From: Bradyrhizobium mercantei
GTDB taxonomy: Bacteria; Pseudomonadota; Alphaproteobacteria; Rhizobiales; Xanthobacteraceae
Direction of reading: 5' to 3'
DNA: 64,000 nucleotides
Assembly: GCF_001982635.1 (NCBI RefSeq)
Contig: NZ_MKFI01000004.1
Location: 551,609-615,608 of the forward strand
Positions 8,320-17,560 of this stretch are shown piece after piece (the first letter of the stretch is position 1; each line of letters begins with the position of its first letter). Made by a program: the position numbers and the translations under genes. The notes under the pieces were generated by a model. It was given only the letters and a program-made list of their open reading frames with translations, did not search any database and was not told the origin of the DNA.

Positions 8320-9764
8320 GCGCGCCGCCCGGGAAGATACGGCATCGGCTTGATCTCGGCGCTGTCCCGCAGCGACGACAGCGGCCGGACATAGTCCATA
8401 TGGCCGCCGAGCGCCGCGTAATCCGTGAGCCGCATCGTGAACTCGATCGGCGCCACCAACGCCGGGGTCGGCACATAGCCGAAGGCGCCGGCCGGCATCT
8501 GCGTGACATCGACCATGAAGGTGATGCCGCCGCCCGGCCAGACATAGACCGGCGCGCCGCCGCTGGTGACCCTTGTGAGCGCATCCTTGACCGAACGGGT
8601 CAGCCGCACCGGATTGTCGGTGACGCCGGCGCGCAGCGATCCGCCCGCGCCGCCCATGAACAGCACGGTGCACAGCGCTGGCTCACAATTCTCCTGGATC
8701 CGCTCGACCGAGAAGCGGAGATCCGCCGGCATCTCGGTTTCGACCGGCTTCAACGCCCCGTCGAGCACGTAGTAGGACGCATGCTCGCCTGTCGTCGAGA
8801 CCATCAGCATGGTCAGTCCAGGCCGCGCTTCCTTGGCATTGAAGGGACCGAGGATCGACAGCGGATCGGAGATGTTGGTGCCGCCCCACCCGGTGCCGGG
8901 ATCGGCGACCTGGAAGTAGCGGCCGGGCGTCGAGCGGCGGCCCTTCATCTTGATGCCGGTATCGGCGATGTCGAGCAACTTGCCGGCCTGGTGCTCGCTG
9001 AGCACGCCGGTGATGTGGTCGTCGACCACCACGACCTCATCGACCTTGCCGTGCCATTGCTTGGCGAACATGCCGATCGTCGCCGAGCCGCAGCCGACCC
9101 GCATGCGCTCTTCTGCCACACCGTTGACGATCGGCGGTTTGCCGGCCTGCACCACGACGGTGGCGCCGCCATCGATGGTCAGCGCCACCGCCTTGCAATT
9201 GGAGAGGTCCATCAGCGTGTCGCAGGTGACACGGCCCTCTTTCTTGGAGCCGCCGGTCAGGTGATGCACGCCGCCGAGCGAGAGCATCTGCGAGCCATAT
9301 TCGCTGGTCGTGACATGGCCGACCGCCTCGCCGTCCGCGCGAACGGTCGCGGTCTCCGGACCGAGATAGCGGTCGGTGTCGATCTTCACCTTGACGCCGC
9401 AATAGGAGAAAATGCCCTCGGTCACCACGGTGACCATGTCGACGCCGTCGACCTCCGACGACACGATGAAGGGCGCCGGCTTGTAGTCCGGATAGGTGGT
9501 TCCGGCGCCGATCGCGGTGACGAAGAGCTCGGGCTGGCGGACGATCTTGCCGTCCCAGTCGCCGCTCACCTGGAACGGAACCAGCTTGCCGCCGTGCGAG
9601 ACCGTGCGCTCCAGCACGACATGCGGATCAACGCGCACCAGCGTGCCGTCGTGATTGGCATAGCGGTCGCACGCGCCGGCCGCCCCCGGCTTGATGTAAC
9701 ACATCACCGGACAGGCATCGCAGCGGATCTTGTCGCCGGCGGCGACGGTCATTGTGTCAGCCAT
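8316..9764 (-). CDS. hnr: 6-hydroxynicotinate reductase
   Basis: Predicted cytoplasmic iron-sulfur flavoprotein (482 residues) reducing 6-hydroxynicotinate to 1,4,5,6-tetrahydro-6-oxonicotinate, the step before enamidase in Eubacterium barkeri. The N-terminus has a ferredoxin-like Cys cluster, C15, C18, C22 and C32 (CDACPVMC then GAC). The body contains FSYCGVKVKIDTDRYLGPE and GCGSATIGMFAKQWHG, as I recall them from this family. ATG 9764 was preferred over TTG 9773 three codons earlier. It is the first gene of an eight-gene minus-strand operon whose promoter region shares palindromes with divergent nicA. An enzyme known from strict anaerobes next to an aerobic-type hydroxylase is notable. The electron donor is not encoded nearby. 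Confidence 0.85.
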   Translation of the reverse strand: MADTMTVAAGDKIRCDACPVMCYIKPGAAGACDRYANHDGTLVRVDPHVVLERTVSHGGKLVPFQVSGDWDGKIVRQPELFVTAIGAGTTYPDYKPAPFIVSSEVDGVDMVTVVTEGIFSYCGVKVKIDTDRYLGPETATVRADGEAVGHVTTSEYGSQMLSLGGVHHLTGGSKKEGRVTCDTLMDLSNCKAVALTIDGGATVVVQAGKPPIVNGVAEERMRVGCGSATIGMFAKQWHGKVDEVVVVDDHITGVLSEHQAGKLLDIADTGIKMKGRRSTPGRYFQVADPGTGWGGTNISDPLSILGPFNAKEARPGLTMLMVSTTGEHASYYVLDGALKPVETEMPADLRFSVERIQENCEPALCTVLFMGGAGGSLRAGVTDNPVRLTRSVKDALTRVTSGGAPVYVWPGGGITFMVDVTQMPAGAFGYVPTPALVAPIEFTMRLTDYAALGGHMDYVRPLSSLRDSAEIKPMPYLPGRRA

Positions 9765-9826
9765 CGTGACCAAGCCTGGACTTGTGGTGGCGGTCGATCA
9801 TACTGCCCTTCCGCCTCCCTGCCTAT

Positions 9827-9846
9827 ATCGTTCGTATACGAATGAT
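9827..9846. promoter_or_regulatory. GTATAC palindrome upstream of hnr operon
   Basis: Near-perfect 20-base palindrome ATCGTTCGTATACGAATGAT with a perfect 12-base centre at 9831-9842, lying 63 bp upstream of the hnr start. It shares TTCGTATACGA with the arms of the site before ena. It is the likely operator of the hnr-to-marR operon. Confidence 0.75.
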
Positions 9847-9961
9847 CCTGCGCGCGAGCCTCAAGCCTGTCAAGCGGCCTTTGCAATCAAACTCTGCCAT
9901 TCGCTTGCGCACCCTGTTCATAAAGCGTGCACTCGCTGCAGCGCGGCATGCCGCCGCTTGC

Positions 9962-9979
9962 ACGTTTGTATACAAACGT
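9962..9979. promoter_or_regulatory. GTATAC palindrome upstream of nicA
   Basis: Perfect 18-base palindrome ACGTTTGTATACAAACGT, 62 bp before the nicA start. It is the fully symmetrical form of the arm found at 88-119. Together with the palindrome at 9827-9846 it divides the 277-bp divergent region between hnr and nicA. Confidence 0.78.
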
Positions 9980-10041
9980 TATCCTCGCCGGCGATCCGAC
10001 GCTGACATTGCAGCGCAAACATCAAGGGGAGAACCAGGGCA

Positions 10042-10509
10042 ATGCGCCTGACCGTGAACGGCAGGAATCATGATGTCGACGCCGCTCCCGACACCGCATT
10101 GCTTTACGTGCTGCGCAACGATCTCGAATTGAACGGACCGAAATACGGTTGCGGGCTCGGCGAATGCGGCGCCTGCGCGGTGCTGATCGACGGCGTCGCG
10201 GCGCGCGCCTGCGTGATTCCAATCGAGGGCTGCGCGGGGCGCAACATCGTCACGCTCGAAGGTCTCGGCAGCCGCGAGCATCCCGATCCGGTGCAGGACG
10301 CCTTCATTCGCGAACAGGCCGCGCAGTGCGGCTATTGCCTCAACGGCATGATCATCTCGACCAAGGCGCTGCTCGCGCGCAACCCGACACCTTCGGAGCG
10401 CGAGGTGCTGGAAGCGCTGCGCTACAATCTCTGCCGCTGCGGCGCGCATATCGAGATCATCCGCGCGGCGATGCGCGCCGCCGGCCGCGCGCTCGAGGCG
10501 CGCGATTGA
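10042..10509 (+). CDS. nicA: Nicotinate dehydrogenase, 2Fe-2S subunit
   Basis: Small subunit (155 residues) of a xanthine-dehydrogenase-family hydroxylase that inserts water oxygen at C6 of nicotinate, giving 6-hydroxynicotinate. The plant-type [2Fe-2S] site uses C37, C42, C45 and C57 (CGLGECGAC). The second cluster uses C96, C99, C131 and C133 (CGYC and CRC). Length and layout match NicA of Pseudomonas putida. It overlaps nicB by one base (TGATG). The specific substrate rests on fusion partner and neighbours; close relatives act on isoquinoline and aldehydes. Confidence 0.88.
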   Translation: MRLTVNGRNHDVDAAPDTALLYVLRNDLELNGPKYGCGLGECGACAVLIDGVAARACVIPIEGCAGRNIVTLEGLGSREHPDPVQDAFIREQAAQCGYCLNGMIISTKALLARNPTPSEREVLEALRYNLCRCGAHIEIIRAAMRAAGRALEARD

Positions 10510-13500
10510 TGGCGGACGCGCGATCTCCAGAGCAACGCCGGCGCGGCTCGCTGTCGGTCGTCCGCCCCGCGGTGCTGGGCGCGGAAGGCGCATTCGAGAC
10601 CTTCATCACCATCACATCAGACGGGTCGGTCAACGCCTATAACGGCCATGTCGATCTCGGCACCGGCATCCGCACCGCGCTCGGCCAGATCGTCGCCGAA
10701 GAGCTCGACGTCTCCTTTGCCCGCGTGGTTGTGGTGCTCGGCGACACCGCCGTGGTGCCGAACCAGGGCGCGACGATCGCGAGCGAAACCATCCAGATCA
10801 CCGCCGTACCCCTGCGCAAGGCCGCCGCGCAAGCGCGACACTTTTTGCTCAAGCGCGCGACCGAGCGGCTGGAGCTGCCAGCCAGCGACCTGACGATCGA
10901 GGACGGCCTGATCCGCGGCCACGACAATCGTAGCGTTACTTTTGGCGAGCTGATCGCGGATGAGACCATCCGGCTCGAGCTCGCCGACGACGTGCCGGTC
11001 AAGGAAGTGAGCGCCTATTCCGTCGTCGGCAAATCCGTGCCGCGCGTCGACCTGCCGGCGAAGGCCACCGGCGAGTTGGTCTACGTCCACGATGTGCGCG
11101 TGCCGGGCATGCTACACGGCCGCGTCGTCCGCCCGCCCTATGCCGGCGTCGACGCCGGCCCGTTCGTCGGCACCAGCCTGATCGCGGTCGATGAAGCCTC
11201 GGTGCGCGATATCCCCGGGCTGGTCGCGGTGGTGCGGATCGGCGATTTCGTCGGCGTCGTCGCCGAGCGCGAGGAGAATGCGATCAAGGCCGCCGCGCAG
11301 CTCAAAGTGAGCTGGAAGCCGGGGCCGGCGCTGACCGATCTCTCGGACATCGAGCAGGCGCTGCGCGCCAATCCTGCGACGCCGCGGCAATTGATCGACA
11401 AGGGCGACGTCGATGCCGCAATCAAGGCGGCAGCCAAGCCGATGCAACGGACTTACGTCTGGCCCTACCAGATGCACGGCTCGATCGGCCCGTCCTGCGC
11501 GGTTGCCGACTGCAGCGAGGGCGCGATCCGGGTCTGGTCCGGCACGCAGAACCCGCACATCCTGCGCGGCGATCTGGCGCTCCTGATCCAGCGGCCGGAA
11601 TCCGAGATCGACGTGATCCGGATGGAAGCCGCCGGCTGCTACGGCCGCAACTGCGCCGACGACGTCTCCGCCGATGCGCTGCTGCTGTCGCGCGCGGTCG
11701 GCCGGCCCGTGCGGGTGCAGCTCACCCGCGAGCAGGAACACGCCTGGGAGCCGAAGGGCACCGCGCAGCTGATGGACGTCAATGGCGGGCTCAATGCCGA
11801 CGGCAGCGTCGCCGGTTACGATTTTGCCACGCGCTATCCGTCGAACGGCGCGCCGACGCTGGCGCTCTTGCTCACCGGGCGGATCGCACCTGAAGCCGCC
11901 GTGTTCGAGATGGGCGATCGCACCGCGATCCCGCCTTACGACTACGAGAACATGCGCGTGGTCGCCAACGACATGCCGCCGATCGTGCGCGCGTCCTGGT
12001 TTCGCGGCGTCTCGGCGCTGCCGAACACGTTTGCGCATGAATCCTACATCGACGAGCTCGCTGCCGAGGCCGAGGTCGATCCGATCGAATACCGGCTGCG
12101 CTACTTGAAGGACAAGCGCGCGGTCGATCTCGTCAACGCGGTCGCCGAGCGCGCCGGCTGGACGCCGCGCCCGGTGTGGAAAGAGCCGGAAGCGGACGGC
12201 GATATCGTGCGCGGCCGCGGCTTTGCTTATGCGCTCTATGTGCACAGCAAGTTTCCCGGCTACGGCGCGGCATGGTCGGCATGGATCGCCGACGTCGCCG
12301 TCAACAAGGCGACCGGCGATGTCAGCGTGACGCGCGTCGTCGCCGGCCAGGACTCCGGGTTAATGATCAATCCCGAGGGCGTACGGCACCAGATCGAGGG
12401 CAACGTCATCCAGTCGACCAGCCGCGCGCTGATGGAGGAGGTCTCCTTCGAGCGCGGCGCGGTGACGGCGCGGGAATGGGGCGCCTACCCCATCATCAAA
12501 TTCACCGAGCTGCCGAAGATCGACGTGCTGATGTTGCCGCGGCAGGACCAGCCGCCGCTCGGCGTCGGCGAATCCGCCTCGGTGCCGAGTGCGGCCGCGA
12601 TCGCCAATGCGATCTATGATGCGACCGGCGTGCGCTTCCGCGAACTGCCGTTCACGCCGGAGCGCATTCTGAAGGGATTGCGCGGCGAGCAGCCTGCCGC
12701 ACCCGCGCCGCTGCCGCCGCCCGCGCAGACCACTGATCTCAACAGATGGCAGAATCCATTTGCAAAACGCGGCGGCGTGCTCGCTGGCATTGCTGCACTC
12801 TGCGCGGCGGCGATCGGGATCGGCGCAGCGGTCTTGCCCTGGCGCGCGATCGCGCCGATCGCTCGCCCCGATGCCTCGGTCTATTCGGCCTCGACGATCG
12901 CGCGCGGCAAGGAGCTTGCGGCGCTCGGCGCATGCGCCGTCTGCCACACCTCGGAGCATGGTATCGCGAACGCCGGCGGCCGGCCGCTCGAAACGCCGTT
13001 CGGCACCATTTATACGACCAACATCACGCCCGACGTCGACACCGGCATCGGCGCCTGGTCCTATCCCGCGTTCGAGCGCGCGATGCGCGAGGGCATTCAT
13101 CGCGACGGCCGCCATCTCTATCCGGCGTTTCCGTACACGCATTTCGCCAGGACCACCGAGGCCGACCTGCAGGCGCTCTATGCCTACCTGATGGCGCAAG
13201 CACCGGTGCGCGCCACGACGCCGGCGAATGCGCTGGCCTTTCCGTTCAACCTGCGGCCGCTGCTCGCCGGATGGAATGCGCTGTTCCATCAACCCAACAC
13301 GTTCCAACCCGATTCCACGAAATCGCAGGCGTGGAATCGCGGCGCCTATCTGATCGAGGGCCTCGGCCATTGCAGCGCCTGCCACTCGCCGCGCAATGCG
13401 CTCGGCGCTGAGCAGCAGCGCGCCTATCTCGCCGGCGGCTTCGCCGAGGGCTGGGAGGCGCCGGCGCTGACCTCGCTGTCGAAGGCGCCGGTCCCCTGGA

Positions 13501-14051
13501 GCGAGGACGAGCTTTATGCCTATTTGCGCACCGGTGAGTCCCGCCTGCACGGCGTCGCCGCGGGCCCGATGGCGCCGGTCGTGAAAGAGCTCGCCGCGCT
13601 GCCCGACCACGACATCCGCGCGATGGCAGTCTACCTCGCCTCGTTCAACGCGACCGCCGACCGGCCGGCCCATGATGCCCTCGCCGCGAAGCTCGAAGCC
13701 GGTACTGCCGTCACCACCGCCGCCTCGGCCGGCGCGCGGATCTATCAGGGCGCCTGCGCGGTCTGCCATGAGGTCGGCGGCGCGCCGCTGTTCGGCAGCC
13801 GGCCCTCGCTGGCGCTGAACAGCAATCTGCACAGCGACGCCCCAGACAATCTGATCCAGGTGATCCTGCACGGCATCGCCAGGCCGGCGGTGACCGACCT
13901 CGGCTACATGCCGGCCTTCAAGGACAGCATGACCGACCGCCAGGTCACAGAGCTCGTCACCTTCCTCCGGCGGCAATTTGCCCCGGACAGGCCGGAATGG
14001 GCCGATGTAGCCGCCACGGTCGGCCGTATACGGCAGACCATAGCGCGCTGA
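10509..14051 (+). CDS. nicB: Nicotinate dehydrogenase, molybdopterin/tri-haem cytochrome c subunit
   Basis: A 1180-residue fusion. Residues 1 to about 740 form a molybdopterin-binding hydroxylase of the xanthine dehydrogenase family, with the catalytic Glu in PPLGVGESASVPSAAAIANA. A Pro-rich linker and one membrane helix (about 755-777) follow, then three c-type haem sites: CAVCH at 809, CSACH at 955 and CAVCH at 1083. This is the architecture of P. putida NicB, where electrons leave through the cytochrome part to the respiratory chain. It is tightly coupled to nicA. No accessory XdhC-type gene is seen nearby. The haem part needs export for haem attachment, so topology across the membrane is an open point. 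Confidence 0.9.
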   Translation: MADARSPEQRRRGSLSVVRPAVLGAEGAFETFITITSDGSVNAYNGHVDLGTGIRTALGQIVAEELDVSFARVVVVLGDTAVVPNQGATIASETIQITAVPLRKAAAQARHFLLKRATERLELPASDLTIEDGLIRGHDNRSVTFGELIADETIRLELADDVPVKEVSAYSVVGKSVPRVDLPAKATGELVYVHDVRVPGMLHGRVVRPPYAGVDAGPFVGTSLIAVDEASVRDIPGLVAVVRIGDFVGVVAEREENAIKAAAQLKVSWKPGPALTDLSDIEQALRANPATPRQLIDKGDVDAAIKAAAKPMQRTYVWPYQMHGSIGPSCAVADCSEGAIRVWSGTQNPHILRGDLALLIQRPESEIDVIRMEAAGCYGRNCADDVSADALLLSRAVGRPVRVQLTREQEHAWEPKGTAQLMDVNGGLNADGSVAGYDFATRYPSNGAPTLALLLTGRIAPEAAVFEMGDRTAIPPYDYENMRVVANDMPPIVRASWFRGVSALPNTFAHESYIDELAAEAEVDPIEYRLRYLKDKRAVDLVNAVAERAGWTPRPVWKEPEADGDIVRGRGFAYALYVHSKFPGYGAAWSAWIADVAVNKATGDVSVTRVVAGQDSGLMINPEGVRHQIEGNVIQSTSRALMEEVSFERGAVTAREWGAYPIIKFTELPKIDVLMLPRQDQPPLGVGESASVPSAAAIANAIYDATGVRFRELPFTPERILKGLRGEQPAAPAPLPPPAQTTDLNRWQNPFAKRGGVLAGIAALCAAAIGIGAAVLPWRAIAPIARPDASVYSASTIARGKELAALGACAVCHTSEHGIANAGGRPLETPFGTIYTTNITPDVDTGIGAWSYPAFERAMREGIHRDGRHLYPAFPYTHFARTTEADLQALYAYLMAQAPVRATTPANALAFPFNLRPLLAGWNALFHQPNTFQPDSTKSQAWNRGAYLIEGLGHCSACHSPRNALGAEQQRAYLAGGFAEGWEAPALTSLSKAPVPWSEDELYAYLRTGESRLHGVAAGPMAPVVKELAALPDHDIRAMAVYLASFNATADRPAHDALAAKLEAGTAVTTAASAGARIYQGACAVCHEVGGAPLFGSRPSLALNSNLHSDAPDNLIQVILHGIARPAVTDLGYMPAFKDSMTDRQVTELVTFLRRQFAPDRPEWADVAATVGRIRQTIAR

Positions 14052-14112
14052 CCTGCCATGTTCCGCCCGAAACCCACTGGGCGACCGCCACGGGGCAGGC
14101 TAAGGTTCCCGC

Positions 14113-15417
14113 ATGACCGTGACAGATATCGCGACCCGGACCTATAACCATGGCTGGCGGCTCGACCCGATCGTGCGCAGCCTGCTGGACACCGATTTCT
14201 ACAAGCTGTTGATGCAGCAGATGATCCGGGAATGCTATCCGGACACCCGCACCACCTTTTCGGTGATCAACCGCTCGACCCATATCCGGCTCGCCGAGGT
14301 CATCGACGAGGGCGAGCTGCGCGCCCAGCTCGACCATGCCCGCACCATCCGCTTCACCAAGAAGGAACTGATCTGGCTCGCCGGCAACACGTTCTACGGC
14401 AAGACCCAGATGTTCTCGCCGGATTTCATCAACTGGCTCTCGACCTTCCGCCTGCCCGAATACGAGCTGCACAAGGTCGACGGCCAGTATGAGCTGCATT
14501 TCCACGGGCCGTGGACCCACACCACGATGTGGGAGATCCCGGCGCTCGCGATCCTCAACGAGCTGCGCTCGCGCGCGGCGACCAAGACCTACGGCCGCTT
14601 CGCGCTCGACGTGCTCTACGCCCGCGCAAAGGCCAAGCTGTGGGCCAAGGTCGAGCGGCTGCGCAAGCTCGATGGTCTGCGGCTGTCCGATTTCGGCACG
14701 CGCCGCCGCCACGGCTTCCTGTGGCAGCGCTGGTGCGTCGAGGCGGTGAAGGAAGGCCTCGGCTCCTCCTTCACCGGAACGTCGAACGTGCTGCTCGCGA
14801 TGGACAACGATCTCGAGGCGATCGGCACCAATGCGCATGAGCTGCCGATGGTCGCCGCCGCGCTCGCCAATGACGACGAGGCGCTGCGCTGGGCGCCCTA
14901 TCGCATCCTCGATCAGTGGCGCCACACCTATGGCGGCAACCTCCTGATCGCGCTGCCCGACGCCTTCGGCACCAAGCCGTTCCTGCGCGACGCGCCCGAT
15001 TGGGTCGCAGACTGGACCGGGTTTCGTCCCGACAGCGCGCCGCCGATCACGGCCGGTGAAGAGATCATCAAGTGGTGGAAGCAGAAGGGCCGCGATCCCA
15101 AGGAGAAGCTCCTGGTGTTCTCCGACGCGATGGATGTCGGCTCGATCGAGGAGACCTTCCACCACTTCAAGGGCCGCGTGCGCGTCAGCTTCGGCTGGGG
15201 CACCAACCTCACCAATGATTTCGTCGGCTGCGCGCCCGACGGCACCGCCGAACTCGATCCGATCTCGATCGTCTGCAAGGTGACGTCGGTCGACGGACGC
15301 CCGGCCGTAAAGCTCTCCGACAATCCGGAGAAGGCGACCGGCATCCCCACAGAGGTCGAGCGCTATTTGCGCGTGTTCGGCAATGTCGGCCGCGTTCGCA
15401 CAGCGGTTCACGTATAG
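14113..15417 (+). CDS. pncB: Nicotinate phosphoribosyltransferase
   Basis: Converts nicotinate, PRPP and ATP to nicotinate mononucleotide in NAD salvage; 434 residues, full length for bacterial PncB. Diagnostic parts are LLDTDFYKLLMQQ at the start, TSNVLLAMD and the phospho-accepting His in GTNAHELPM (H242), and VSFGWGTNLTNDF near the C-terminus. It starts 61 bp after nicB in the same direction, so nicotinate hydroxylation and nicotinate salvage may be co-expressed and compete for substrate. Motifs and length leave little doubt about function. Confidence 0.95.
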   Translation: MTVTDIATRTYNHGWRLDPIVRSLLDTDFYKLLMQQMIRECYPDTRTTFSVINRSTHIRLAEVIDEGELRAQLDHARTIRFTKKELIWLAGNTFYGKTQMFSPDFINWLSTFRLPEYELHKVDGQYELHFHGPWTHTTMWEIPALAILNELRSRAATKTYGRFALDVLYARAKAKLWAKVERLRKLDGLRLSDFGTRRRHGFLWQRWCVEAVKEGLGSSFTGTSNVLLAMDNDLEAIGTNAHELPMVAAALANDDEALRWAPYRILDQWRHTYGGNLLIALPDAFGTKPFLRDAPDWVADWTGFRPDSAPPITAGEEIIKWWKQKGRDPKEKLLVFSDAMDVGSIEETFHHFKGRVRVSFGWGTNLTNDFVGCAPDGTAELDPISIVCKVTSVDGRPAVKLSDNPEKATGIPTEVERYLRVFGNVGRVRTAVHV

Positions 15418-15462
15418 ACCTGCAGAGCAAATTTCCTCATCGACTGACCTGACGAGTTTCGC

Positions 15463-16758
15463 ATGCCCGCACCCAAGCCGCCTGCCTTCGAAACCCTGAG
15501 CCTGCATGCCGGCCAGCGGCCTGATCCCGCGACCGGCGCGCGCGCGGTTCCGATCTATCAGACCACGTCCTACGTGTTCCAGGACGCCGACCACGCCGCG
15601 GCGCTGTTCAACCTCGAACGCGCCGGTCACATCTACACCCGCATCTCCAACCCGACGACATCAGTACTGGAAGAGCGCATCGCCGCGCTCGAATGCGGCG
15701 TCGGCGCGATCTGCACCGCCAGCGGCATGGCCGCGATGCATCTGGCGATCGCAACCCTGCTCAATGCCGGCGACCACATCGTCGCCTCCGCCTCGCTCTA
15801 TGGCGGCACCATCAATTTGCTTGCGCACACGCTGCCACGCTTCGGCATCACCACGACCTTCGTGAAGCCCCGGGCGCTGGACGAGTTTCGTGCCGCGATC
15901 AAGCCGAACACGCGGCTCGTGATCGGCGAGACCATCGGCAATCCCGGCCTCGAAGTGCTCGATATCCCCGCGGTCGCGCAGATCGCGCATGATGCGAAGA
16001 TTCCGCTGTTGATCGACAACACCTTCGCGACGCCGTATCTCAGCCAGCCGATCGAGCTCGGCGCCGACATCACGATGAACTCGGCGACCAAGTGGATGGG
16101 CGGCCATGGCATCGCGATCGGCGGCGTCATCGTCGATGGCGGCCGGTTCGACTGGCGCGCCTCCGGCAAATTCCCGCAGCTCACCGAGCCCTATGCCGGC
16201 TATCACGGCATCGTCTTCGACGAGCAGTTCGGCAAGGCCGCCTTCATCATGCGCGCCCGCACCGAGGGCCTGCGCGATTTCGGCGCCTGCCTGTCGCCGA
16301 CCAACGCCTTCCAGCTGTTGCAGGGAATCGAGACGCTCGGCGTCCGCATGGACCGCCATGTCAGCAACACCCATGCGGTACTGGAGGCCCTCGCCGCGAA
16401 CAAGGCGGTCGATTGGGTGCTGCATCCGTCGCTGGAGACGCATCCGGACTACGCGCTCGCCAAGAAGCTGTTGCCGCGCGGCGCCGGCTCGATCATCAGC
16501 TTCGGCATCAAAGGCGGCCGCGCTGCCGGCAAGAAGTTCATCGAGTCGTTGAAGCTGATCAGCCATCTCGCCAATGTCGGCGATGCCAAGACGCTGGTGA
16601 TCCACCCCGCCAGCACCACGCATCAGCAGATGGATGCCGAGCAGCTCAAGGCCGCCGGGATCGGCGAAGAGCTGGTGCGGCTGTCGGTCGGCATCGAAAC
16701 CGCACAGGACATCATCGACGATCTCGGCCAGGCGCTGCGCGCCTCGCAAAGGACCTGA
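15463..16758 (+). CDS. metY: O-acetylhomoserine sulfhydrylase (aminocarboxypropyltransferase)
   Basis: PLP enzyme of the Cys/Met metabolism family, 431 residues, forming homocysteine from O-acetylhomoserine and sulfide. The N-terminus reads ETLSLHAGQRPDPATGARAVPIYQTTSY; the PLP Lys is K210 in SATKWMGGHG. The long 420-430 residue form with an insert before the C-terminus separates MetY from the shorter MetB/MetZ proteins. It is followed 3 bp later by an alpha/beta hydrolase, forming a two-gene unit that is not obviously linked to nicotinate. Confidence 0.92.
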   Translation: MPAPKPPAFETLSLHAGQRPDPATGARAVPIYQTTSYVFQDADHAAALFNLERAGHIYTRISNPTTSVLEERIAALECGVGAICTASGMAAMHLAIATLLNAGDHIVASASLYGGTINLLAHTLPRFGITTTFVKPRALDEFRAAIKPNTRLVIGETIGNPGLEVLDIPAVAQIAHDAKIPLLIDNTFATPYLSQPIELGADITMNSATKWMGGHGIAIGGVIVDGGRFDWRASGKFPQLTEPYAGYHGIVFDEQFGKAAFIMRARTEGLRDFGACLSPTNAFQLLQGIETLGVRMDRHVSNTHAVLEALAANKAVDWVLHPSLETHPDYALAKKLLPRGAGSIISFGIKGGRAAGKKFIESLKLISHLANVGDAKTLVIHPASTTHQQMDAEQLKAAGIGEELVRLSVGIETAQDIIDDLGQALRASQRT

Positions 16759-16761
16759 GCC

Positions 16762-17541
16762 ATGCAGCTTTCAGTCAACGGCGCGAACACCTTCATCGCC
16801 ACCGGCGGCAAGCCGTTCGACGCATCGCTGCCGGCGGTCGTGATGATCCACGGCGCCGGCTTCGACAGTTCGACCTGGGCGCTGCACAGCCGCTGGTTCG
16901 CCCATCACGGTTTTTCCGTGCTGGCGCCCGACCTCCCCGGCCACGGCCGCTCCGCCGGCCAGCCGCTGAAGACGATCGCCGAGATGGCCGACTGGACCGC
17001 CGCACTGATCACCGCGGCCGGCGCAGCGAAGGCGCGGCTGATCGGCCACTCGATGGGCTCGCTGATCGCGATCGAGACCTCGGCGCGGCATCCCGACAAG
17101 GTCTCCGGCCTCGCTCTGATCGGCACCGCCGCGACCATGACGGTCGGCCCTGATCTGCTGAAGGCCGCCGAAGCCAATGACGTCGCCGCGATCGACATGG
17201 TCTCGATCTGGGGCCTCGGCTTCAAGGCCGAGCTCGGCGGCAGCCTGGCGCCTGGGCTATGGATGCACCAGGGCGCGCAGCGCGTGCTGCAGGAGGCGAA
17301 GCCCGGCGTGCTCTTCAACGACCTCAACGCCTGCAACGCCTACCAGAACGCGCTCACCGCCGCCGCCGCGGTCAAGGTGCCCGCGACCTTCGTCCTCGGC
17401 GAGCGCGACATGATGACGCCCGCCAAGGCCGGCAAGGCGCTCGCCGCCGGGACGCCGAATGCGCGCACGGTGGTGCTGCCGGGCGCCGGCCACATGATGA
17501 TGGTCGAGACGCCCGACGAGCTGCTGGCGGCACTGCAGTAG
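16762..17541 (+). CDS. Alpha/beta hydrolase
   Basis: Cytoplasmic alpha/beta-hydrolase-fold enzyme of 259 residues. The oxyanion motif is HGAGFDSSTW, the nucleophile is S97 in GHSMGS, the acid is probably the Asp in GERDMM, and the His is in GAGHMMM. No lid or signal peptide is seen. It is coupled to metY (start 3 bp after the stop), so it may act on a homoserine ester or thioester, but the substrate is unknown. Confidence 0.88.
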   Translation: MQLSVNGANTFIATGGKPFDASLPAVVMIHGAGFDSSTWALHSRWFAHHGFSVLAPDLPGHGRSAGQPLKTIAEMADWTAALITAAGAAKARLIGHSMGSLIAIETSARHPDKVSGLALIGTAATMTVGPDLLKAAEANDVAAIDMVSIWGLGFKAELGGSLAPGLWMHQGAQRVLQEAKPGVLFNDLNACNAYQNALTAAAAVKVPATFVLGERDMMTPAKAGKALAAGTPNARTVVLPGAGHMMMVETPDELLAALQ

Positions 17542-17560
17542 CGACGCCGCGGACTCCGCT

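Noticed and set aside
12360..13976. 538-codon minus-strand frame inside nicB
   Set aside because: Arg-rich shadow; the plus strand has three haem motifs and a molybdopterin domain.
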